A DNA stretch of 10,551 bases. It comes from Zoogloeaceae bacterium. GTDB taxonomy: Bacteria > Pseudomonadota > Gammaproteobacteria > Burkholderiales > Rhodocyclaceae. A program made the position numbers and the translations under genes. The notes under the pieces are model-generated. The model saw nothing but the letters and a program-made list of their open reading frames with translations. It did not search any database and had not been told where the DNA came from. Positions 5,154 through 10,551 of the stretch are shown one piece after another. The stretch lies in assembly GCA_031278735.1 (NCBI GenBank), contig JAITJU010000218.1, positions 1 to 10,551 on the forward strand. Direction: 5' to 3'. Within the stretch, counting starts at the first letter, position 1. Every line of letters starts with the position of its first letter.

Positions 5154-6698
5154 CTATGTGGGTTCCAAATCCTGATCCCTGGCCTCGGATCCCTGTGCGC
5201 GCCGCATCTGCGGGAAAAGAATCACGTCGCGGATGGCGGGGCTGTCGGTCAGCAGCATCACCAGACGGTCGATGCCGATGCCGCAGCCTCCTGTGGGCGG
5301 CAGGCCGTATTCCAGCGCGCGGATGTAATCGGCGTCGTAATACATGGCTTCCTCGTCGCCCGCGTCCTTGGCCGCGGCCTGCGCCTGAAAGCGGGCGGCC
5401 TGATCTTCCGGGTCGTTCAGTTCGGAAAATCCGTTGGCGATTTCGCGCCCGGCGATGAACAGCTCGAAACGTTCGGCGACTTCCGGATTGGCGTCGGAAG
5501 CGCGGGCGAGCGGCGAGACTTCCACCGGATAATCCAGGATGAACGTGGGTTGCCAGAGATGGCGTTCCGCCGCGACTTCAAAGAGTTGCAATTGCAGGGC
5601 ACCGACGCCGCCCGGCAACGCCTTTTCGCCCTGACGCCGGATTTCTGCCCTTAGCCACGCGGCGTCATTCAGTTGTTCGGGCGTGAATTCGGGATAAGAC
5701 GCTCGAATGGCCTCCGTGATGGTAAGCCGCGCGAAAGGACGGGAAAAATCGATTTCCCGCCCCTGGTAGACAAAGGTTTCCGTCCGCAAGGCTTCGCGCG
5801 CGCCATGGCGCAGCAGGCCTTCGGTGAAATCCATGAGGCTCAGGTAGTTCGCATAGGCCTCGTAGAATTCCAGCATGGTGAATTCCGGGTTGTGCCGGGG
5901 GGAAAGCCCTTCGTTCCTGAAATTGCGATTGACCTCAAAGACCCTTTCAAAGCCGCCGACCACCAGACGCTTGAGATACAGTTCAGGCGCGACGCGCAGG
6001 AACATGTCCATGTCCAGCGCGTTATGGCGGGTAATGAAGGGTTTTGCCGCGGCGCCGCCGGGAATGGGATGCAGCATGGGCGTTTCCACTTCCATGAAGC
6101 CATGCGCGCGCATGTAATCGCGGATGCCCTGGATGATGCGGCTGCGGGCGACAAAGGTGAGGCGGGTTTCCTCATTCATGATGAGGTCGACGCAACGCTG
6201 GCGATACTTGCGCTCCACGTCGGTCAGGCCGTGGAATTTATCCGGCAAGGGGCGCAACGATTTGGAAAGCAGGCGCAATTCGCCAACCTTGAGCGAAAGC
6301 TCGCCGGTGCGGGTTTTCATCAGCACTCCGGCCGCGCCAACGATGTCGCCGATGTCCCAATGTTTGAAATCGGCATAAACAGCCTCGCCCACGTTCTCCC
6401 GGCTGACGTAGAGCTGGATGCGCCCGGACAAATCCTGCAAGACGACAAAAGACGCCTTGCCCATGACGCGCTTCAACAGCACACGCCCGGCGACGCGCGC
6501 TTCCACGGACAGGCGCTCCAGCTCTTCCGCCGTCTTGCCGTCGTGAGTTTCGCGCAGCTTGTCGGCGACATTGGCGCGCTGAAAATCATTGGGATACGCG
6601 CCGCCTTGCCGCCGCCATTGGGCAAGCTTTTGCCGACGTTCGGCAATGATGTGGTTTTCATCGGCGGGCATGGTTTGCGTTGTTTCGTTGTGGGACAT
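5154..6698 (-). CDS. lysS: Lysyl-tRNA synthetase, class II
   Basis: Charges tRNA-Lys in the cytoplasm. The 514-residue protein has the class II LysRS layout. A flexible N-terminus includes RRQKLAQWRRQGGAYPNDF. The OB-fold anticodon-binding domain is at about 67-150 (VAGRVLLKRVMGKASFVVLQD). Motif 1 is around 201-221 (MEVETPMLHPIPGGA), motif 2 around 252-280 (RVFEVNRNFRNEG, HNPEFTMLEFYEAY) and motif 3 around 470-498 (GGCGIGIDRLVMLLT, ILFPQMR). APELYLKRLV (237-246) is also typical. The ATG has GAGGA 6 nt upstream. It follows prfB after 22 nt, the same order as in E. coli, so both are probably on one transcript. The length is slightly above the usual 500-505, with a short polar C-terminal tail. 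No anomaly is seen. Confidence 0.97.
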   Translation of the reverse strand: MSHNETTQTMPADENHIIAERRQKLAQWRRQGGAYPNDFQRANVADKLRETHDGKTAEELERLSVEARVAGRVLLKRVMGKASFVVLQDLSGRIQLYVSRENVGEAVYADFKHWDIGDIVGAAGVLMKTRTGELSLKVGELRLLSKSLRPLPDKFHGLTDVERKYRQRCVDLIMNEETRLTFVARSRIIQGIRDYMRAHGFMEVETPMLHPIPGGAAAKPFITRHNALDMDMFLRVAPELYLKRLVVGGFERVFEVNRNFRNEGLSPRHNPEFTMLEFYEAYANYLSLMDFTEGLLRHGAREALRTETFVYQGREIDFSRPFARLTITEAIRASYPEFTPEQLNDAAWLRAEIRRQGEKALPGGVGALQLQLFEVAAERHLWQPTFILDYPVEVSPLARASDANPEVAERFELFIAGREIANGFSELNDPEDQAARFQAQAAAKDAGDEEAMYYDADYIRALEYGLPPTGGCGIGIDRLVMLLTDSPAIRDVILFPQMRRAQGSEARDQDLEPT

Positions 6699-6720
6699 GG
6701 GATTTCCTCGTGGCCTTCAA

Positions 6721-7825
6721 TCAAACGCCCTGTTTCAGGCTGGCTTCGATGAAGGCGTCCAGATCGCCGTCCAGCACGGCTTGGGTGTTGCCGGTTTCGA
6801 CGTTGGTGCGCAAATCCTTGACCCTGGACTGATCGAGGACGTAGGAACGAATCTGGTGTCCCCAGCCGATGTCGGATTTGGCGTCTTCCAGTTTTTGCTG
6901 CTCGGCCTGCTGCTTGCGCAATTCGTGCTCGTAAAGGCGGGCGCGCAGCATCTGCCAGGCCTCGTCGCGGTTCCGGTGTTGCGAGCGATCGTTCTGGCAT
7001 TGCACGACGATGCCGGTGGGCGTATGCGTGAGGCGCACGGCGGAATCGGTCTTGTTGATGTGCTGGCCGCCCGCGCCGGAAGCGCGAAAGGTGTCGGTGC
7101 GCACGTCCGCCGGGTTGATTTCGATTTCGATGGAATCATCGACTTCCGGGTAGACGAAGACCGAGGAAAAACTGGTGTGGCGGCGGGCGTTGGAATCGAA
7201 GGGCGACTTTCTGACCAGCCGGTGAATGCCGGTTTCCGTGCGCAACATGCCGTAGGCGTAATCGCCGGAAAACTTCACCGTCGCGCCCTTGATGCCCGCC
7301 ACGTCGCCTTCGGATTCTTCCATGACTTCCACCTGGAAGCCCTTTTTTTCGCCGTATTTCAAGTACATGCGCAGCAGCATGGAAGCCCAGTCCTGCGCCT
7401 CGGTGCCGCCCGCGCCGGCCTGGATTTCCAGAAAACAGGGACTGGGATCCTGCGGATGGCTGAACATGCGGCGAAACTCCATGCGTTCCACTTTTTCCGC
7501 GATGGCGGAAACATCGGCCTTAACGCCGAAGAGGGTATCGTCATCGCCTTCCGCGCGCGCCATGTCGAACAGTTCGCGGGCATCCGTTATCTCCTGGTCG
7601 ACGCCTTGCAGCGTCAGCACCACGTCTTCCAGCGCGCGCTTTTCCCGTCCCAGCGCCTGGGCGCGGCTGGCGTCATCCCAGACTTTCGGGTCTTCCAGTT
7701 CCAGATTGACGACGATCAGCCGTTCATGCTTCTGATCGTAGTCAAAGATACCTCCGCAATTCACCCGCCCGCGCCGCCAGGTCGTCGAGATGATTGAGAA
7801 TGCCGTTGAGTTGTTCTGCTTCCAT
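6721..7825 (-). CDS. prfB: Peptide chain release factor 2, with programmed +1 frameshift
   Basis: RF2 terminates translation at UGA and UAA. The gene is read in two frames. Frame 0 runs from the ATG at 7823-7825 for 27 codons, ending RRYL (7745), and meets TGA at 7742-7744. A +1 slip at CTT skips one base (7744) and continues DYDQKHERL to the stop at 6721. The joined product is 367 residues (E. coli 365). Visible RF2 features are the coiled domain 1, EFRRMFS (116-122), the SPF stop-codon anticodon tripeptide (207-209) in VRKSPFDS and the catalytic GGQ (252-254) in RASGAGGQHIN. A248 corresponds to E. coli K-12 Thr246; most bacteria have Ala or Ser there. A TATAAT lies about 30 nt upstream of the ATG, while the Shine-Dalgarno site is weak (CGGA). 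It precedes lysS. The in-frame TGA is regulation, not damage. Confidence 0.96.
7741..7755 (-). promoter_or_regulatory. RF2 programmed +1 frameshift site
   Basis: The coding strand reads GGAGG TAT CTT TGA C. The Shine-Dalgarno-like GGAGG (7751-7755) is 3 nt before the CTT slip codon, the same spacing as in E. coli. When RF2 is scarce, UGA is decoded slowly and the ribosome slips +1, making more RF2. The site lets the factor control its own level. Confidence 0.95.
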
Positions 7826-7854
7826 GATGCGAATTCCGTACGGAGAAAGCAATG

Positions 7855-7860
7855 ATTATA
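7855..7860 (-). promoter_or_regulatory. -10 box of the prfB-lysS promoter
   Basis: A perfect TATAAT on the minus strand lies 29 nt before the prfB ATG, implying a leader of roughly 20 nt. No good -35 is found at 16-18 bp, nor an extended TGn, so an activator or a tolerant -35 is implied. The surrounding 7826-8040 gap shows no gene and no clear terminator for the upstream operon. Confidence 0.5.
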
Positions 7861-8040
7861 CCTTGCGCGCCAAACCGGGGGACAGAGGCAACGCGCAGTA
7901 TCCGGACAATCGCGGGAATGCCGTACGCGATGAAAGCGGCGGGAGATGGGTTGCCTGTTCTCCGCGCCGACGCAGCTGCCATAACGTTTCTGTTCTTTGT
8001 CTTCCGATTCCCCGATCCCAAAAGCAAACGCGATTGCCGG

Positions 8041-8880
8041 TCAGGGCAGCAGCGCCTTGCAGGTTTCTTCAAAATCGCGTTCGATGCGCGCCAGCACGGG
8101 GAAAAGCCGCGCTTCGTCCAACGCCAGACGCTGCCAGGCCGCCGCGGAAAGAGGCGGAATGGGCGAATCGTCGTCGATGAGCGTGTGCGCCAGAATGTCC
8201 GCGAGATGCAAGAGGTCGGCGGCTTCGCTGTCCGGCGCGTGATGTTGGGCGATGGCGGCGGCGAGTTCGGGCGGCAAACCCCATTGGCGCGCCAGCATCG
8301 CGCCCGCCTGGGCGTGGTCAATGCCGAGCACGGCGTGTTCGCCATCCAGACGGATGCCCGTATGTTCCTCCGCATGGAGGAGCGCCTGACGATATTCTTC
8401 GGGGAAAACGCTTGCCAAAAGCAACTGGCCGATGTCGTGCAAAAGGCCGTGGGTAAAGGCGATGTCCGGGTTCTTGCGGCAAGTGGCCGCCAGCGCGCGC
8501 GCGGCGACGGCAACCGCGACGGAATGCCGCCAGAAATCCAGCGCGGCAAATCCCGCGCAGGGCGGGCGGCTGATGGCGCGCGCGGCGGCGGCATTCAGCA
8601 CCATCGCGTAGAGCATCTGCAAGCCAAGAATGACGACAGCGTCATCAATGCTTTCCACTTGCCCGCTCAAGCCGTAAAAAGAAGAATTCGCCAGACGCAG
8701 AATTCGCAGCGCCAACCCCTGATCGGCGGCGATGCGCCGCGCCAGGACGGAAAAATTCAGGTCGTCGGCATGCGCCAGGGATGCGAGCAGGCTGGAAGTC
8801 AGCGGCGGCAATCCCGGCAGCGCGGCGATGGCCTCATGCAGACGCGCTGCGTCCAAGAGCGGCGGCGACATGAGCGTCAT
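8041..8880 (-). CDS. HDOD-domain signalling protein
   Basis: A 279-residue protein made almost wholly of one HDOD domain, a HD-related output fold common in bacterial signalling and usually thought non-enzymatic. Evidence is LPGLPPLTSSLLA (21-33), VLARRIAADQGLALRILRLANSSFYG (about 45-70), the SIDDAVVILGL signature (77-87), FWRHSVAVA (116-124), HGLLHDIGQLLL (144-155), GIDHAQAGAMLARQWGLPPEL and IAQHH (210-214). H119, H148 and D149, the positions of HD-type metal ligands, are retained. The ATG at 8878-8880 overlaps the stop of the small upstream gene as ATGA and is chosen over a TTG at 8931. There is no separate Shine-Dalgarno site, so translation is probably coupled. It is the last gene of the cbbP operon. 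The target is unknown; its position suggests it works with the receiver protein two genes upstream. Confidence 0.9.
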   Translation of the reverse strand: MTLMSPPLLDAARLHEAIAALPGLPPLTSSLLASLAHADDLNFSVLARRIAADQGLALRILRLANSSFYGLSGQVESIDDAVVILGLQMLYAMVLNAAAARAISRPPCAGFAALDFWRHSVAVAVAARALAATCRKNPDIAFTHGLLHDIGQLLLASVFPEEYRQALLHAEEHTGIRLDGEHAVLGIDHAQAGAMLARQWGLPPELAAAIAQHHAPDSEAADLLHLADILAHTLIDDDSPIPPLSAAAWQRLALDEARLFPVLARIERDFEETCKALLP

Positions 8881-9056
8881 GCGTTGGCGTCTTCGCGTTG
8901 CCGGAGACGGTAATGGATCAGTATCTGGCAAAGCGCCTGCGCGCTGGGATGCGCGCCCGCCCGCGCAAAGCGCGCCTTCATCGATCGGGCGATTTCATCT
9001 GCCGAGGCGCGTCGCGCCGCTTGCGACGCCATGCCGGAATTTTTGCCGCTCGTCAT
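8877..9056 (-). CDS. Small unrecognised protein between receiver and HDOD genes
   Basis: A 59-residue reading frame starting MTSGKNSGMASQ and ending LRQREDANA. I do not recognise a family. It is supported by position. Its ATG overlaps the receiver gene's stop as ATGA, and its own TGA overlaps the HDOD gene's ATG as ATGA, so it exactly fills the gap in a chain of coupled genes. The composition is Ala/Arg-rich and net basic, with two likely helices (about 10-34 and 38-54) and one cysteine (C43). There is no signal peptide, membrane segment or obvious DNA-binding motif. It might be a small adaptor or the relic of a longer protein. Coding function is inferred from the junctions and is not proven. 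Confidence 0.68.
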   Translation of the reverse strand: MTSGKNSGMASQAARRASADEIARSMKARFARAGAHPSAQALCQILIHYRLRQREDANA

Positions 9057-9895
9057 GGCGTCGTCTGGCCGGGGATGAAAACATAAAGTTTGCCGCTGGC
9101 CGCCGAATGCCGCCCCGGCGCGCGGCAGAAAAGAGTGTAGACGCGGGCGTCCGGAGCGGTGAAGGGAACGCCGCTTCCGCCCGCCTCCGCCGCCCGCAGC
9201 AATTCCGGCGGCAAGAGGGTGGCAATCTGCCGACCGGGCAGCAAGTCTTGGGCTTCGCTGCCCAAGGTCTGCTGCGCCGCCTCATTGCTGGCCGCGATCA
9301 TGCCGGAATCATCGACGCCCAACAGCGGCAAGGGCAGGATCTGGATGATTTCATGCAGGATGTCCAGCACTTTTTCATTGCGCAAAAGCCGGTGCTGCTT
9401 TTCTTCCAGCAGCGTGTGAAGCCGCTGGTTGGCGAGGGTAAGATTCTGGTTGGCAATGGAGATTTCCTCGGTCAGTCGCCGGTTTTCGTCCGCAAGCTCC
9501 TTATGCGCGAAGGCTTCGCGCAACGCAGCGCGCAGTTGCTCGTCGTCCCAGGGCTTCGTGAGGAATTTGTAGATCGCGCCCTCATTGACCGTCTTGGCGA
9601 TAGACTGAATTTCCAGATAGCCGGTAAGCACCATGCGCACACAATCAGGCTGGATGAGCCGCGCCTGCCCCAGAAATTCCACGCCGCTCATGTATTGCAT
9701 CCGCTGTTCGCTGAGAATCACATCCACGGGCTGCGTCCGCAATATTTCCAGCCCCGCCGCGCCGCCCAGCGCCGTGATGATTTTGTAGCCGTCCGGGCGC
9801 AACATGCGGCGCAAGGCGGAAAAAACACTGTCCTTGTCATCGACCAGGAGCAGGGTGCGCGGACGGACAGGCGCGTCCATCATTTCAGTCGTCAT
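9053..9895 (-). CDS. Receiver-PAS protein with Glu at the phospho-acceptor site
   Basis: A 280-residue signalling protein. Residues 13-130 form a CheY-like receiver: acidic pair D19-D20 (LLLVDDK), conserved T91 (MVLTGY) and K114 (FLTKPW), with INEGAIYKF-type helix 5 sequence as in RpfG/HupR-like receivers. The phospho-acceptor Asp is replaced by Glu: VDVILSEQRMQYMSG (E63), where relatives have SDQRMP; the usual Pro is Gln as well. A coiled linker (about 132-172) leads to a PAS-like segment (about 173-260, with LPLPLLGVDDSGMIAASNEAA). No HTH, HD-GYP or GGDEF output is present, so it probably acts by protein contacts. The start overlaps the cbbP stop by 11 nt, and its stop overlaps the next ATG. 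M5 and M6 are alternative starts. Partner and signal are unknown. Confidence 0.88.
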   Translation of the reverse strand: MTTEMMDAPVRPRTLLLVDDKDSVFSALRRMLRPDGYKIITALGGAAGLEILRTQPVDVILSEQRMQYMSGVEFLGQARLIQPDCVRMVLTGYLEIQSIAKTVNEGAIYKFLTKPWDDEQLRAALREAFAHKELADENRRLTEEISIANQNLTLANQRLHTLLEEKQHRLLRNEKVLDILHEIIQILPLPLLGVDDSGMIAASNEAAQQTLGSEAQDLLPGRQIATLLPPELLRAAEAGGSGVPFTAPDARVYTLFCRAPGRHSAASGKLYVFIPGQTTP

Positions 9896-10551
9896 GATGC
9901 CGCAGCGCCATCAGACGCCAGATGAGCGGCGTAAAGATAAGCTGCATGGCCAGATCCTGCTGATCGCCGGGAATCACGATGGTATTGGCGCGGCTCATGA
10001 AAGCGCCCCGGATCATGGCGAGAAGATAGGGGAAATCCACGCCCCGGGGGTCGGCGAAACGAATGACCACCATGGATTCGCTGGTCGCGGGGATGTCGCG
10101 CGCGCCAACCGGATCGGACGTATCGACAACCGGCACGCGCTGGAAATTGATGTGCGTCAGGTTGAACTGCGGCACGATGTATTGCAGGTAATCGGGCATG
10201 CGCGCGAGGATGGTGCGGGTGACGGCTTCGCGGGAATAGCCGCGCATCCGCGTGTCGCGGTGGATTTTCTGTATCCATTCGAGATTGGCGACGGGCGCGA
10301 CGCCTATCCGCAAATCCGGGTACTGCGCCACGTCGATTTCCGGCGTTCGCACCGCGCCGTGCAGACCTTCATAGAACAACAGGTCGGTGTCGGGCGGCAG
10401 GTCTTCCCATCCGGTGAAAGTGCCGGGCGACTGGCCGTGACGCTCAGCCTCTTCCCGGTCATGCAGGTAGTGACGATGCTTGCCCGCGCCGCTTTCGGCG
10501 TAAACGCGAAACAGGGTTTCCAGTTCGGCGAAGAGATTGGTCTCCGGCCCG
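9885..10551 (-). CDS. cbbP: Phosphoribulokinase (class I), 5' end cut by window edge
   Basis: Converts ribulose 5-phosphate and ATP to ribulose 1,5-bisphosphate, the substrate of RuBisCO in the Calvin cycle. The 221 visible residues begin GPETNLFAELETLF and include GTFTGWEDLP, the Walker-B-like LLFYEGLHGAV, VANLEWIQKIHRDTRMRGYS with its conserved arginines, MPDYLQYIVPQFNLTHINFQRVP, DPRGVDFPYLL and the C-terminal FMSRANTIVIPGDQQDLAMQLI. These match the proteobacterial octameric enzyme (about 290 residues), so roughly 70 N-terminal residues with the P-loop lie beyond the window. E. coli-type PrkB paralogues share the family, but the strong match to Calvin-cycle sequences favours CbbP. Its 3' end overlaps the receiver gene by 11 nt, tying it to signalling genes. 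No RuBisCO gene is in view. Confidence 0.94.
   Translation of the reverse strand, partial: GPETNLFAELETLFRVYAESGAGKHRHYLHDREEAERHGQSPGTFTGWEDLPPDTDLLFYEGLHGAVRTPEIDVAQYPDLRIGVAPVANLEWIQKIHRDTRMRGYSREAVTRTILARMPDYLQYIVPQFNLTHINFQRVPVVDTSDPVGARDIPATSESMVVIRFADPRGVDFPYLLAMIRGAFMSRANTIVIPGDQQDLAMQLIFTPLIWRLMALRHHDD

Noticed and set aside
5673..6752. Open plus-strand frame of about 360 codons antisense to lysS
   Set aside because: It is the shadow of the lysS coding strand, with a His/Gln/Ala-rich translation lacking motifs, while lysS on the other strand shows all class II motifs.
7742..7744. In-frame TGA early in prfB as a sign of a pseudogene
   Set aside because: The GGAGG-TAT-CTT-TGA-C context is the known RF2 programmed frameshift, and the downstream frame is complete.
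6589..7797. Open plus-strand frame of about 400 codons antisense to prfB
   Set aside because: It lies wholly opposite prfB, crosses into lysS, has no ribosome-binding site and no recognisable domain. Long antisense frames are common opposite GC-rich genes.
8881..8931. TTG start for the HDOD gene 51 nt upstream of the chosen ATG
   Set aside because: The extra residues are polar and not part of the HDOD domain, and they overlap the small upstream gene. The ATGA junction at 8877-8880 is more economical. It cannot be excluded outright.

Overview
The window is about 10.5 kb of GC-rich chromosomal DNA from a proteobacterium, most likely an autotrophic betaproteobacterium or a related gammaproteobacterium. 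Three things point this way. There is a bacterial-type (class I) phosphoribulokinase of the Calvin-Benson-Bassham cycle. The gene order mltG-tmk-holB-pilZ-tatD is typical of beta- and gammaproteobacteria. The HolB protein carries a charged insert that I associate with betaproteobacterial delta-prime subunits. The genus cannot be fixed from the sequence alone. Every gene I can support lies on the minus strand, so transcription runs from high to low coordinates.

Reading in the direction of transcription, the first block (10551 to 8041) is a tightly packed operon. It holds the 3' part of phosphoribulokinase (cbbP), a receiver-PAS protein whose phospho-acceptor Asp is replaced by Glu, a 59-residue unrecognised protein, and an HDOD-domain protein. 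All three junctions overlap: 11 nt at the first and ATGA at the other two. The second block (7860 to 5154) is the prfB-lysS pair. prfB starts behind a perfect TATAAT and keeps the classical +1 programmed frameshift (Shine-Dalgarno-like GGAGG, then TAT CTT TGA C). A spacer of about 300 bp separates it from a lone DUF411/CopG-like periplasmic metal-binding protein (4843 to 4397).

A gene-free stretch of about 450 bp follows. Then comes a tRNA with anticodon CAT behind a good sigma70-type promoter. Its acceptor stem has the C4-G69 and C5-G68 pairs expected of tRNA-Ile2 (lysidine-modified), so I favour Ile over Met. Only 41 nt downstream begins the cluster mltG-tmk-holB-pilZ-tatD: cell-wall glycan release, dTMP phosphorylation, the clamp-loader delta-prime subunit, a type IV pilus PilZ protein and a TatD-family nuclease cut by the window edge. 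No terminator is visible between the tRNA and mltG, so the cluster may be read from the tRNA promoter.

Most of the window is conserved housekeeping DNA. The least ordinary part is the cbbP-linked signalling operon: a CO2-fixation enzyme coupled to a pseudo-receiver, a small unknown protein and an HDOD protein. I see no mobile element, CRISPR array, rRNA or sign of recent transfer.
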